A stretch of 64,000 nucleotides of DNA from Isoetes taiwanensis (GCA_021234155.1 JAJEKV010000026.1:1362001-1426000), one strand, 5' to 3'. Shown: positions 1-12,608, numbered from the stretch's first letter. Notes: generated by a model from the letters alone, not told the origin. Program-made: numbers and translations.

Positions 1-3000
1 CCGGGTGCTCATAGAACATCTCACAAACGCATACGCGTTTGCATGCCTGTCATTATCCTTGGCACCTCACGGCAGCCCTCTTTTTTACCTCTCCTTCCTC
101 TCTCACGCCCTTATCCTTCCCATTGGCAGGTGGTGGCGGGTGAATCTTCCTTTAAGCAAATAAAACTCGGTATGAGTGGTGCTCATTACGCTTTCTGCGG
201 TCATGACCAGCGTTCCTCGGCCTGCCACTGGGGTTCCACATGTGATCTTTGCCACGCGATTATTTGGCTCCTCTTCTTCTCCCCTATGTGTTTTATTTCT
301 CCACTCCACACCAAGGTTCTAGTCGTGTCTATTGAGGGTTTTTTCACTTGTAGCGGATCTTTTCTATTTGGTATGCTCATTATATATATCTTTGATTTTG
401 CTATTTGACTTTATCATCTTTGGCATATTTGCTATTTGGCTTTATCTAGATAGGGATGCATATTGGCGCTTTGGCACACCATTGAGATTTTCCCACATGG
501 GTGTATATTGATTATCTTTCATTTTTATGCTTCTTTTATTTAAAGATATGGGGTGTCCTACGCTGTTGTCCCACATGGGTTTATATTTGATCATTTTTTC
601 CTTTTTATGCTTCTTTATTCAGGCATGGCGCGGTATTACGTAGTTATCGCAAGTCGTTATATTGGGCACATTCTAATGGCCACTTTTAGTTTTCGTGTTC
701 TTGATGTTCTTTTATGGTTTTACATTGATGCTTTATCCTTCTCTAGATGTCGCTTTTTTATGGACCGCTTTTTTGTTGGGTGGTGTGTTTATTTCCACCG
801 TGATGGTGACATTCATGTCTATTTATTATCTTTAGTGATGTTGTAAATACCATTGTTCAGCATTATTTTGCAATGCATATTTCTTTTTACATGATTGTTA
901 TCCACCCGTTGGGTGCCGCTTTTTCCACCATGGTGGTGATGCTATTTTCATCCGCGGGTGATGTCGTTCATTGTGCATTGTGCATTATGCTATCCTTATG
1001 CATCATTTGTCGTATATTACTACTCTAGCTAACCGTTGAGCTCTTTGTTCACAAGCGTATTGGGATATCATCGCATTGTGCTATTATTATTTATCATATT
1101 TGCTATTTCGCTATGATTAGATGTGCCGATATTGGCGGTTTTGCAATTTTGTGACATGAGTTTCTCTTGACTATTTTTGTGGGTGGCGTTGTTTTCCTTT
1201 CCCGGCGGGGCCAATTTGTATTTATCCTGTTTTTCTTCCCCCACCGGTGACGCTTTTCTCCACCGGTGATGCTTATCTCTTTTTTCATGTATTGTTTGAT
1301 TTCATTACTAAGCGCCACATCGATTTGAGTTGTTGTGCAAATTTACCGCTTTCGCCATGCACATTCATTCGCCCTATCATTCCTCGGCGCTCTTTTTATA
1401 TTTTACATTTCAACAAAGGCTCTTATTTTTCTATCATGTCCCTTCCGATTGTCATTACGTTTTGGTTCCTTTATCATGTCCACTATTGTCTTTGCTTTAG
1501 TATTTCAGACCCTATATATGGCCCTAGCTTTATTTTTAATCCGGCCACTTTACCTAGTCTACAACCTCTTCCGCCATGATCTAGTAGTGCTCCTTCATGT
1601 TTTTCCGCGGTATCTCTGCTGATGCGCGGGAGGGGTTGAGGCACTTCTCCCCATTCTTGACTTGAGTTCTATCTTCGCGCTTTGGATTTCGGGATTTGAT
1701 TTTGATTCACCTTGTCGCCGTCTTCGGCTCTCTCCACTCTTTTCCTTCCACACAAATGTCCTTTTGGTGACCCTACTCAACACTTGGAGGTTTCAAGCGC
1801 GCTTCGGGTTTATAGTTAAGGAAGTCCTTTTGTAGTCGGGCGGTTTTGTGTCTCTTTCGCGAAATCGCTTTCCTGGAATCCCATCGATCCGAGCCATCGG
1901 TCGCCATTCCAAAGGACGAGCCCTATATTACTAGTTCCATTCTCGCCGCGGTTATCGGGCGTCTTCTCACAACAAAGATTTTTCTCGCGTGCTCGTTCCT
2001 TCCCCCTTCATCAAGGTATGCGTGTAATGCGTCTTTTTCATTTGTATTAGTATTGGTCCTTGCTCTTTTGTGGTTTTTCACTGTGGGTGTCGCTTTTTTA
2101 CCTTGTTGTTTGTTTCCTTGGCATTTTCCCAGAAGTTTTTCCTCCGCTTATGGGCGTTGTTTATTTCCACCTTGAGGGTGATGCATCTTTATATATCATG
2201 TTTTCCACCCGGCCGGGTGATGCTTTTTCCACCTTGCTGCGGACGCCATCTTTTTTGTTCCCGCTTCTTTTTCGGCCGATTTTTATGCCTTATCTCTTCC
2301 AAAATTTCTTGATGGGATTCTTTTTTTATGCTAGGCTTGTTTCTCCTGACTCTTTACGGGTGTTTTTGAGTTTTGGTCTTACAGATTTCGCTTATCTTCC
2401 ACCGCTTTTTGGGGTCCCGCTGGTTTCCGTCATTATCCTCGCTGTTACATGGGGTTTTTTCAAGTTGTTTGGGGTCGCTTCTGGCTTCCTTCGCTGCGTC
2501 CGGTTTTCTCCGCTCTCTAGGCACCACATTCGAGGTTGGTGGCGACATTTCTCATTAGGGTTTTCCTCGAAAACCGAAAGGGTTTTTTATCCCCGGCGAG
2601 AACTTGTCGCCATTGCCCTTTATCATGCCTTAGCACATTTTTCTTTTTTGGGGTAGTCCGATATTGTTCCTATGTTCGGCTACCCTCTCTTCTTATACAT
2701 TGTATCGGGTTCGTGGATGAATGACAAGCCTATCTATCTATCTTCTCATTCATCTCAAAGAGATTTGTTATTGGTTGGGGATGCGATAGCCACACACCCG
2801 CCGAACTATCCACAAAAATAAAGGGAAAATCCAATTATATCATTTGGACCCCAAAACAAATACAATGCTAATAAATGAGTGGCTGATGTACCTGCCGAAA
2901 AGCTTATCACCGGGATTAAAAACCCGCCCTTTTCGGGTTTTTCGGGAAAAACCCCAGTGATAAGCCTTCGCAAGGGGCTTAGACAAACGTGAAGGCATAG

Positions 3001-3555
3001 AATCGCCCCCCAAAACCAATTAATGGAGAAGTCAAAACGGATGGCGCCGCCAACCCGTACCGCACATCACCAACAACAAAACGAGAAACATACCAAAGAA
3101 TAGCATCACCCGAAAGGTGGAAAAAGCATCACCCACGAGTGGAAAAACATGATAAACAAAACTTGTACAAAATAGAATAAACAAAGAAGGGGGGGTGGGT
3201 TCAAAGAGAATAAGGATGCTAGCCGAGAGAAGAGGAAGCGCCCGATGAAAACGTCGATGAAGAATTCATAATAAGCAGCAAACGCCCAACCCGACAAAGC
3301 GGCCCAAAACGCATGCGATGCATGCATCGCGGCGCTTATGCAATGCATGCATGCTTGAGTTAAGCAGAATGCCGGTCGCTACGCCGACCCACAGCGATAT
3401 TCTTAACGCTACGTCGAAATAAAGAAAGCAACGAATACCAAAGGACTTCCGAAGGCTAAAGGGCGAAAGTCGCGAGGATGAAGGCTAAAAGTAGGAAAGG
3501 CGGCGGAAATCAGCATGAAATACCCGGCGAGGCGGAAAAGCCCTCACGCCAAGCA
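1..3555 (+). repeat. Left arm of a giant palindrome
   Basis: This arm is the inverted counterpart of roughly 3575-7130. Landmarks match in reverse order: 43-160 with 6955-7090, 321-420 with 6680-6790, 855-1010 with 6105-6255, 1325-1500 with 5620-5780, 2070-2600 with 4500-5040, 2903-3010 with 4070-4184, and 3184-3260 with 3890-3948. Paired positions sum to about 7130 with small drifts from indels. The arm starts at or before the window edge. Reading frames here are short, rich in Phe/Leu/Cys and low complexity, with no recognisable domain, so no gene is called. The long arms suggest a foldback-type element, an inverted duplication or an assembly fold-back. The outer ends are not visible, so terminal repeats and target-site duplications cannot be checked. 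Confidence 0.85.
2903..2964. repeat. 62-bp hairpin module with 8-bp inverted ends
   Basis: The module starts CTTATCAC and ends GTGATAAG. Inside are further short inverted segments (aaaacccgccc and gggtttttcggg). Its mirror copy in the right arm is at 4126-4184. A related module with ends TTCTCAT/ATGAGAA lies at 4500-4555, mirrored at 2549-2602. A fifth, more distant copy occurs at about 9797-9845, inside the 3' untranslated part of the minus-strand LINE. The interior shared by all copies is tttcctcgaaaaccc followed by a G-rich run and ttttaatcc. Confidence 0.6.
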
Positions 3556-3591
3556 GCATCTTTGAGAATAAAATTGCTGGCGGGAGGGCTT
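3538..3591. other. Apex hairpin of the giant palindrome
   Basis: Positions 3538-3555 and 3575-3591 are imperfect reverse complements (aagccctcacgccaagca against tgctggcgggagggctt), separated by a 19-base spacer at 3556-3574. Matching landmarks on both arms place the symmetry centre at about 3565, so this is where the two arms meet. A short asymmetric spacer is expected for an inverted duplication formed by template switching. It is also what a fold-back sequencing read would leave. Confidence 0.7.
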
Positions 3592-4499
3592 ATTCCTTTA
3601 GTGTTCGGTTTGGCTAATTTGGCGCCCCAACTCATGCTGTCCTTTCGCCTTTAGCCTTCATCCCTGCGGACCTTCGCCCTCGATCCTAGTTTGTTAAGGA
3701 AGTCCTTTGGTATTCTCGCGTTTGTTGGTTTCATATGGTCCCATTCTAGAATCCCATCGATCCGGTGACATCGGATCGCCATTCTAGAATGGGGACGAGC
3801 ATGCATGTTTTGCATGCATGCGAAGCGCGATGCCCGATTCTATTTGGGAGTTCGGCTATTTTAGGCGCCAGCCGCCGACTTCATCTACGCTTCCTCTTCT
3901 CTCTCAGCATTCCTTTATTCTCTTTGAACCCACCCTCCCCTTCTTTGTTATTGTATTTTATCGCGGCACGCTGTAATCAGCCCTCCACTCGGAGGTTTGT
4001 TTTGTCTTGTTGTTTTTGTTGGTGATGTGCGGTCTGGTGTTAGCTAGCGCATCTGTTTCGACTTTTCCATTCGTGGGTTTTGGGGCGATTTTATGCCTTA
4101 CGCTTGTCCAAGCCCCTTGCCGCTGCTTATCACTAGGGTTTTCCTCGAAAACCCGAAGGGCGGGGTTTTTAATCCCGCGATAAGCTTTCGGCAGTACACT
4201 AGCCCATCTCTATTAGCATTGTATTTTTGTTGGGGTCCAAATGATATAATTGATTTTCCTTTATTTTTTATGGGTAGTTCGCATGTGTGCGGCTACCACT
4301 ATCCACCATTGTAGAAAATCTTTGAGATGAATGAGAAGCAAGTCTAAGAGTCGATAGATAGGCTGTCATTCATCCATCACGCCAGCGAAGATACAATGTA
4401 TAAGAAGAGAGAGGGGTAGCCGAACATAGGAACAATATCTGACTACCCCAAAAAAAAAGAAAATGTGCTAAGGCATGATAAGAGGGCAATGGCGACAAG

Positions 4500-4555
4500 T
4501 TCTCATCGGGATAAAACCTCGCCCTTCGGGGTTTCGAGGAAAACCCTAATGAGAA
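4500..4555. repeat. 56-bp hairpin module, second type
   Basis: The ends are TTCTCAT and ATGAGAA. The interior has the same cgaggaaaacccta core as the module at 4126-4184 but different termini. The mirror copy in the left arm is at 2549-2602, where the right terminus has drifted. One interior with two sets of inverted ends suggests mobile or recombining hairpin cassettes. That interpretation is inference from repetition only. Confidence 0.5.
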
Positions 4556-4857
4556 ATGGTCGCCACCAACCTCCGAAATGTGGTGCCTAGAGAGCAGAGA
4601 AACCGGACGAAATGCCAAGGCAAACCGAAGCACGACCCCAAACAACCGCGAAAACCCCATGTAACAACGAGGATGACGAACGGAAACCAGCAGGACCCCA
4701 AAAAGCCGGGTGGAAGATAGCGTAAAATCTCAGAAGACCAAAACTCAAAAACACCCGTGAAGAGTCGAGAAACAAGCCTAGCCATAAAAAAAGAATCCGC
4801 ATCAAGAAAGCCGGAAGAGATAAGGCATAAAAATCGACGTAAAAAGAGCGTAACAAA

Positions 4858-4945
4858 AAGATAGCGCCACCCAAGGTGGAAAAAGCATCACCCAAAGGGT
4901 GGAAAACATGATATATAAAGATGCATCACCCTCAAGGTGGAAATA
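4858..4945. repeat. Cluster of short CACC/GGTG modules
   Basis: The motif TTTTCCACC, 4-6 variable bases, then GGGTGATGC recurs many times in both arms. In the right arm it appears reversed as gcatcaccc-n-ggtggaaa near 3108-3150, 4865-4910, 4925-4943, 5830-5876 and 6143-6186. In the left arm it lies near 905-955, 1240-1275, 2163-2185 and 2203-2235. Each copy is itself a small imperfect inverted repeat. The variable centre and fixed flanks look like a dispersed short module. I do not recognise its function. Confidence 0.6.
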
Positions 4946-7130
4946 ACAAAGATCGCCCGCCAAGAGAGAAAACACAGAAAATGCCAAGGAAACAAAGAAC
5001 AAGGCAAAGCGACACCCACAAGTGAAAACCACAAAAGAGCAAGGACCAATACTAATACAAATGAAAAAGATTACACGCCCACCCAATGAGGGAAGGAAGG
5101 GGGGAAGCTACTGAGCACGTAAGAAAAATGCTGCTGCGGAGAAGACGCCGGATAACCGCCCCGAGAATGGAACTAGCCTAATATAGGGGCTCGTCCTTTC
5201 CCGAATGGCGATCCGATGGCTCGGATCGATGGGGATTCTCCGGAAAGGACTCGAACCCTAAAAAAAAACCGACTACCAAAGGACTTCCTTAACTATAAAC
5301 CCGGTAGCCCATGAAACCTCAAGTGTTGAGTAGGGTCGCAAAGACATTTGTGGTGGAAGGAAGAGTGGAGAGAGAAAAGACGACAAAAGGTGAATCAAAA
5401 TCAAATCGAAATCCAAAGCGCAAGATAGAACTCCAAGTCAAGAATGAGGAGAAGTGCCCCAACCCCTCCCCGCGATCCGGCCGAGATACCGAAAAAACAT
5501 CAAGGAGCACTACTAGATCATGACAGAAGAGGTTGTAGACTAGGTAAAGTGACGGATTAAAAATAAGGCTAGGGCCATATATAGTCCGAAATACTAAAGC
5601 AAAAAGACAATAGTGGACATGATAAAGGGAACCAAAAAACGTAATGACAATCGGCGAAGGGACATGATAGAAAAATAAGAACGCCTGTTGAAATGTAAAA
5701 TATAAAAGAACGCCGAATGATAGGGCCGAATGAATGTGCATGACGGCGAAGCGGCAAGCTGCACAACAACTCAAATCGATGTGAGCGCTTAGTAATGAGG
5801 AAATCAACAATACATGAAAAAGAGAGATAGCATCGCCCGGAGGGTGGAGAAAAAGCGTCATCCAAATGGGTGGAAGAAAAACCAGATAAATACAAATTCA
5901 TCGGGGAAAGAAACAACGCCACCCACAAAAATAGTCCAAGAGAAACTCATGTCACAAAATTGCAAAAAACGCAATATCTGGCACATCTAATCATAGCGAA
6001 ATAGCAAATATGATAAATAATAATAGCACAATGCACGATGATATCCCAATACACTGTGAACAAAGAGCTCAACGGTTAGCTAGAAATGTATGCCCTGACA
6101 AATGATGCATAAGGATAGCATAATGCACAATGCACAATGAACAGCATCACCCGCAGATGGAAATAGCATCACCACCATGGTGGAAAAAAGCGGCACCCAA
6201 CGGGTGGATAACAATCATGTAAAAAGAAATATGCATTGCAAAATAATGCTAGACAATGGTATTTACAACATCACTAAAGATAATAAATAGACATGAATGT
6301 CACCATCACGGTGGAAATAAACAAAGACCACCCAACAAAAAACGGTCCATAAAAAAACGCGACATCTAGAGAAGGATAAAGCATCAATGTAAAACCATAA
6401 AAAAGAACATCAAGAACACGAAAACTAAAAGTGGCCATTAGAATGTGCCCAATATAACAGCTTGCGTATAACTACGTAATACACGCCATGCCTAGATAAA
6501 GAGAAGCATAAAAAGGAAAAAATGATCAAATATAAACCCATGTCGGACAACAACGTAGGACACCCCATATCTTTAAATAAAGAGAAGCATAAAAAATGAA
6601 AGATAATCCAATATACACCCATGTCGGAAAATCTCAATGCAGTGCCAAACGCAATATGCATCCTATCTAGATAAAGCCAAATAGCAAATATGCCAAAGAT
6701 GATAAAGCCAAATAGCAAATACGCCAAAGATATATAATGAGCATACCAAATAGAAAAGATCCGCTACAAGTGAAAAAACCCTCAATAGACAGCTAGAACC
6801 GCCAGGTGTGGAGTTGGGTCGCAAAGCACATAGCGGGAGGAGAAGAAGAGGAGCGCCAGCGACCGTGAGCGCGCGCAGCATCATGTGGAACCCCCCGAGT
6901 GGCAGCCGCCGAGGCCCCGTCGCGACGAGCAGAATGAGCACCATACTGGAACGGATTTAAGCTGAAAGCAAGAAGATACACCCGTCACCACCTCCAAGCA
7001 ATCGGATAGGATAAAGGACGTAGAGAGGAAGGAGAGGCGAAAAAGAGGGCTGCCAGAGGTGCTGAAGGATAATGACAGGGCATGCAAACGAAGGCAAGCG
7101 AGCTAAAGAAATCGTATGAGCACGGGCAAG

Positions 7131-9696
7131 TGGGTCTCGTTTGGAATGGCAGGGGGAGAAAGGGAACCAGGGTCCGAAGAGTCTGGTTCAAGCGAGAGGG
7201 AAGCTGCGCGTTGACGACGAGAACCAGCAGAAAAAAGCGAAGTTGAAGAAGAAGAGCCGAAAGCACCTGCTATGGACGGTATCAGCTCAATGACCTGAAA
7301 AAGGGAAGGACATTAGAGAACAAAAACAATGATAAGAAAAGGACGTCGCCACGATGATGAATCGAAGGAAGCGCCCCGGCATGCCAACGAGAACGGCAAC
7401 AAGGCGATGAAAAAATAAACCACGTTAATGCGTACAATGCACATATGATATGAATGCAGATCACGAACGTATGTCCGTGGATAGTTGAATGTGGCTACGG
7501 ACCGAAGTCCGTGAATGTGGCTATTATTCCTTCTGAACCTGTGGCCAATATCTAGAGGGAGATAAGTCAACAAAGGAACCCTTCATCATGGATCCCCAAA
7601 AAGAATAAACAATAACGATAAATAAGAAGGCAGAATAACAAGTAACTGAGATAATAAGGCAAAGAGGAAAAAACGTACGCATAGGAATGTAAAAATGCAT
7701 AGACATAAAGATCGAACGAAAAACATGGAGATGTTGAGTAAAGTCGCACACCACGAAAGGAAAGGCCGAGAGGACGAGGACCGCCAGCAACCGTGAGGAC
7801 GAACCTCAACATGTATACCCTGCGTATTGAGCAAAAAACGGAGGAAACGAGGAAGAATGATAAAAACTATGGGCTAAAAGAACTTGAAAAGTCACCACGT
7901 CTAATAAAGCAACGTCTCGAAACTTACACAATGATTATGTAATATCATATATAGTGAACAAAGCTATGCACGAAAAAATAAGCCTACTGCGAACATGACA
8001 AAGTGGAGCTAACGAAAACAATGAAGCTCCCAAATCCATAAAATTGGTACACCGAACAATATCACCCATGTGCAAGAACAGAAAATACAACTTCAGGAAA
8101 CAACAAATAAGTGCGCTAATAAAGTGAACAAAGGAACCCACAAACACCAAATATAGAATATACATATAAGAAATTTAGCCACAAAGGACAAAGAGGTGAA
8201 TAGCAAATATGATGTATAATGGTAGCACAATGCATAATGATAGCGAACTAAAAATGAAGTCCCCGAAAAAGACAACAAAGTTATGCGTTAAGCCCAAGCA
8301 GAAATACGAGAAAAGAAGAATGTAAGCCAATGAACAAATCAATAAGAAAATAACCACAGACAAGAGCCCAACAGCCAGAGAAAAAATGTAAAAACACCAC
8401 GGTCGCCAACGGAAAAAAAGCGAATACAAAAAATGATCGACATAGGCCAAAAAGATGAAATCAACACACGGGCGGAACATAAATAGGAAAAATAATCCGA
8501 ATAACACAACAACCGTTGAATAGTCAGAGCATCAAGATCCAATGGAAAAGACAATGGCAAAAGAGAACATAAAGTTTATAAGATCATGCTACATAAAAAG
8601 AAACCACGTGGGCAACTAAGACGAAAAATGTAAAAGGAACATATGAAAAGATATACGCCACCCAATCAAGAACCCCATTACAACCCAAATAGTATAAATT
8701 GAGGGCCTCAGAGAATTGAAAACATCCGAATAACATGAATGCAAGTCATTAACCATATTCATCCCCTCAGATGTTGCAAAATAAAATACACATGTAAAAA
8801 AGCATCTCATGAAAAATATGCCAATTATCAATCCATAACCATACTCAAAAGAATTAATGCCAGGAAATATGGATAGAAAACAATAGCCTAAAGTAAGTCG
8901 ATAAAATTGTGGAAAGAAGCAAACCTAGAATGGATACCTCACCTGGGACTCAACTTGTATAAAATGCGACAAAGAATGTACGCCCCAAGCCCAAAACAAA
9001 CACGTCAAAAAACTCAGCCCCCATGGCAAGAGCCTGGACTAAGGAAAACATCCCCTATGGACCGAATAAAAGGAGACTTTAAAAGGCCACAAAGGAACTT
9101 CCGCTAGAAAAATGGCTCAACAAACTAATTGTCTACATGGAGGATCCGAGAATTTTGAAACGAGAACGCCCAACCCTGGAAGACCACCAACCTTCTACCA
9201 AATTTATAATTAGCAAATATAGCTCATATCCAAACCCAAGGAGCAAACCCAAATGATGATAAGATAAACTGCAATTAAATACCTACCAAATGAAAAACGA
9301 AGCATAAGTCCAGATGCAAAAATTGATAGCGATGACATGCATATAAGAAATTTGGTCCAAAGAAAACTGGGCGTATTGATCAAGGCGAAGAACATGTGCG
9401 TATGAAAAAAGACAAAAATGGCAAATGCATACATGATCAGAATTCAAGCCAGATGAGCCCGTCCAAAATCAAACCCCAAATCCATTGATATGAACTTCCG
9501 TAAATAATGGCAATAGGAAGTGGGCAAATGTATCATTTTATTGAAAACTTGAAAAAAAAACTCATCCATATAACACCTAGAGAAATAAATGCGGTTCTCA
9601 ATCGACCTCCTGCTAAAGAAAATGCAAAAATAAGTAAATGTCCTTTATACAATTAACAAGTCACAACAACATGATGCAATATCCAAGAAAACCCGC
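7131..9696. other. Gene-free flank of the palindrome, degenerate modules
   Basis: No supported gene. Degenerate pieces of the palindrome family continue. The block near 8203-8250 resembles 5998-6050 (aatagcaaatatgat and tagcacaatgca). The block near 7733-7800 (tgttgagtaaagtcgca) resembles 5325-5345 and 6812-6830. The partner of this flank, if the palindrome extends further, would lie left of the window. The reading frame at 8907-9107 has no domain and is not called. Confidence 0.5.
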
Positions 9697-9707
9697 TGTA
9701 AATGTAG
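9697..9707. repeat. Candidate target-site duplication, LINE 3' side
   Basis: TGTAAATGTAG here and TGTATATGTAG at 13781-13791 differ by one base. They sit exactly outside the (GGAA)n tail on one side and just upstream of the start of element-like sequence on the other. The length (11 bp) is in the usual LINE range. The mismatch could be mutation or consensus error. Confidence 0.5.
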
Positions 9708-9738
9708 GAAGGAAGGAAGGAAGGAAGTTACTTTTATC

Positions 9739-9767
9739 GTCCACGGAGACCAATCGGTCTATGGGAC
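9739..9767 (-). other. LINE 3'-end stem-loop
   Basis: On the sense (minus) strand the order is GTCC, CAT, AGACC, GATT, GGTCT, CCGT, GGAC. GTCC pairs with GGAC (outer stem) and AGACC with GGTCT (inner stem) around a 4-base loop. The internal loop is CAT opposite CCGT. The same structure occurs at 21144-21172 and 26688-26716 with pair-preserving changes at the third inner pair. It lies just upstream of the microsatellite tail, where the reverse transcriptase of many LINEs recognises its template RNA. That role here is inference. Confidence 0.75.
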
Positions 9768-9988
9768 CCAATACAAAAAACGCGACAAAAGCGGATTCTT
9801 GCCGGATTAAAACCCCGCCGAAGGGTTTTCGAGGAAAAACGTGGCGACAATCAGCCTGTGACAAAGCGTAATGCTAATCATATAAAATGCGGAAACATCC
9901 CAATATATCTGATCATGCACCACCCCCGTAGTGCCTAGTCGTGAACTGACGGCCAAAGGGGGGCAAAGGTGACCTCGCGCGAGTCCGG

Positions 9989-10729
9989 TTACCTCTGGAT
10001 GTAGGACCCGAGGCACGTCTTGGCGGTGTGTTCATCGGCAAATGCAAGGGCACGTCCACCCGTACTAAGGGGCGTATCCGGCCGGGATCCGAGCGGACCA
10101 ACGGCAACTCGGAAAGTGTGAGACTCATCCTCAATGGCACCCGTTTGACAAAGATCGGCAGAGCACTTTGTCTGGCGGGGCTCCCAATCCACCTGCCCGC
10201 CTCGATCACGAAGATGGTGGGCACCTGTGCGAATGGAGGCAATGAGCCTGCGCTTTTCAGCGGTAGGGAACGCGAGTAGAGGCGTGGGCCCGGCCAACCA
10301 CGGGGTTGATGTGCTCCTTGTAATGGGCCATTTTGACTGCTTTCTAGAGCAATGGGGTCCCGAGAGCTTGCCAAGGAAACAAGCATCTAGGTACTCCCGG
10401 TACATCCGCGATCGTCATTGCGCGCCCGGCAAATGCAGACATTATCTCTGCCGCGTTCCATCCGGCGAACCAGCGATCTCTCTTACCCCTCCAACGGGGC
10501 CCTAAGCGGCTGGGACTCATGGCCACGGTGTAAGCCCGGTCGCGAGGAGCCGAGCATCACCCATAGTAACCACTTTACGAAAATAGGCGATGTGTCTATC
10601 AAGGGCTGCCCGCTGAAGCGGCAAGAATCCAGTTTCTACCGCAGGAATCGATAGGGGACTGAAGGTTTCACCCAAGTGCCCGTGCCAAAAATGCCTTACG
10701 CACTGCTCCAAGTCATTCCGTGTCGTCAA
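9989..10729 (-). pseudogene. LINE C-terminal region after RT, broken
   Basis: Frame 10729-10517 contains NDLEQ, ETGFLPLQRAALDRH and YFRKVVTMGD, matching the second LINE at 25870-26040. Frame 10405-9989 contains YLDACFLGKL, EKRRLIA and CQTGAIEDESH, the start of a Cys/His cluster found after the RT in many LINEs. The frames overlap and are shifted. No stop position can be trusted. Confidence 0.7.
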
Positions 10730-10817
10730 AGAGACGGCCCAGGGCCCCTAAACCTCGACCCCCCATAGAAGGACAGGCTTCGACCCGGTGCGAAGCAGAT
10801 GTGACCGATGGCCCCAA

Positions 10818-12017
10818 TCATATAGCTGCACGGTGGCCCTTGTTGCGCATTGCATAAAGCGCTTTCCGGCCTGTCACCCATAGCGGATAGGCGCCTCCCA
10901 GCCAGAGGCGAGGAGGGAACTCCACCCCTAGGTACTTGTAGGTGGGCGTGGCGTACGCGTTTATCCCGATATGTGAGTGCGAGGAGGCATGGGGTGGCGT
11001 GAAGAGGATATGAGAACCACCCCGGTCTTGGCGGATTGGCGTGCATGTCCGTAGCGACAAAATGTGTCTAGGGCATCGGTGAGGCGCATAACCAGGGTGT
11101 GGGCCCGCGGGCCAACATCATCCGCATAGATGGTGACGGATGACCTGGTGCAAAAGTTGTATGCCATCCCCCATGCTCGAAGAAGCGGGGCTCTAACGAT
11201 CAATGTAGAGGCCAAAAGTGTTGGCGAGAGGGGCAACCTGCCGACCCCGATACTAATGGTAAATGCTTGGCCGGCCGCGTCATCCTGCCAAAACAACTCT
11301 CATACAACTTTGTATATTGCATTACGCGCGAGGCGGGAGCCCGATTGACGCAGTCTAGCCCACAACTTTTTCCGGGGACCAGATCAAAAGCCTTTCGCGA
11401 AATCCACAAAGCACAATACAAGTCCAAAGGTGATTCCGGCTGTCTTCAATCGATGCCCGCGGCGTAAAGATATGGTCAATCGTTGAGTGGCGGGTCGAAA
11501 GCCCGGCCTGTGAGGGCTCGCGACATCCGCCGGGCCTCCCAGCCAGGTCAACTGCTGCCGAGAATGCCGGCCAGCCAGGTTGGCAAATCTTGAACCCGAC
11601 CATGATCGTCCGTAATTGGCGGGACGGTGTGGGTCGCCCGCCTTGTGAATGGGAACAACCCCGCTTGTGGTCCATTGTCGGGGAAACCCTCCCGCAATGC
11701 TCGCTGAATGAGCGGGGTAGTGAGGACCGGCACAAGCGGCTGCCCCCCCCCTTGAGTAACTCGGCTTGCATACCATCGGTGGTCACCGCCTTCCCATTAG
11801 CTAGCGTTCGCAGGCCCTCCTCAACATCCTCGTCCACGAAACCAATGGGGCCATCCTGGGGGGTATGGGCGTCACGCGTCCCCCTGGGCGGGTCATAGAG
11901 CTGCTTTGCAAGTATCGCCCCCACCGCCTCGGTGTGATGTCCCACAGAGGGGCTGGGCTGGCCTTCAAGCACTCTGCGCCAAAAGGTTCGAGGATGAGTG
12001 TCGGCCGGGCCGAACAT
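10818..12017 (-). pseudogene. LINE reverse transcriptase, broken
   Basis: The frames, read on the minus strand, are 12017-11355, 11296-10961 and 11060-10818. The first has the linker typical of LINE RTs (LANGKAVTTDGMQAELLKGG). The second has the palm signature IYADDV with RLPLSPTL upstream, and DALDTFCRY downstream. The third has PTYKYLGVEF and GRKALYAMRN. These align in order with the better preserved frame at 25312-25986. At least three frame changes and internal losses make it non-functional as written. Several breaks lie at CAG/CTG-derived triplets, so some may be consensus errors. Confidence 0.85.
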
Positions 12018-12608
12018 CTCCCCCGATGCTTGGCAAGGTACCGCCTTTGTGTCCTTCGGATAGGCGATGCGTGGTGGTGGCTCGCAAGCGGGTATTACTG
12101 GATCCGGGATGTGGCGAGAAGCTGCCGCTTATGTTCTTTACTGATCCGCATCAAACCATCGGTTCTGCTGAATGTTGCTGACCCCGGAAGCGGCGACGCT
12201 GGGGTCCCGCCAAAGCACCGTCCGGGCGCATCCCGTAATAGCGGTCACCGGGTGCATGCTCACGCTCTAGTGTGGAGGTCTGCAGAATTACTGGGAGGGC
12301 GTCCATGAGCATCTCGGCGTAGTCCTCTGCCTGCTCATAATCGAGTCTCAACTGAGGACGGCGAGGGGCTGGCATAGTGGGGGTTCTGGCGGCTCGCCAA
12401 ACCAGGTCCAAATAAAGTGGGAGGTGATCTGAGTCGACTTCCTCATCCCGACTGTCTGTGCCCACCCGGAAACGAATCGATGAGATGCATATCTTGGCGC
12501 AACTACAAGCACATAGTCCACCACACTAGACCCTCCCCCGATTGTCCCGCTGCATGTGCACTTATGGTGAATCGGGCCACCGTGGAAAGGCCATTGCAAA
12601 TTATCAAG

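Larger units (their letters stand above)
3575..7130 (-). repeat. Right arm of the giant palindrome
   Basis: This is the reverse-complement copy of 1-3555. Identity is high but not perfect, and many arm differences sit at CTG/CAG sites. For example the left arm near 965 reads gtgatgtcgttc where this arm, read in reverse, gives gtgatgctgttc. The arm carries repeated modules of the type ggtggaaa-aagcatcaccc and two 50-60 bp hairpin modules. No reading frame resembles a known protein. The frames of 119 and 180 codons between 5319 and 5928 are compositionally biased and are not preserved as the same protein in the left arm. Confidence 0.85.

Noticed and set aside
43-2724. Reading frames of 60-200 codons in the left palindrome arm
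   Set aside because: Phe/Leu/Cys-rich low-complexity products. The mirror arm does not keep the same proteins, and no domain is visible.
1-7130. CRISPR-like or phage-type repeat system
   Set aside because: Repeats are irregular and inverted, without regular spacers or cas genes, and the surroundings are a plant nuclear genome.
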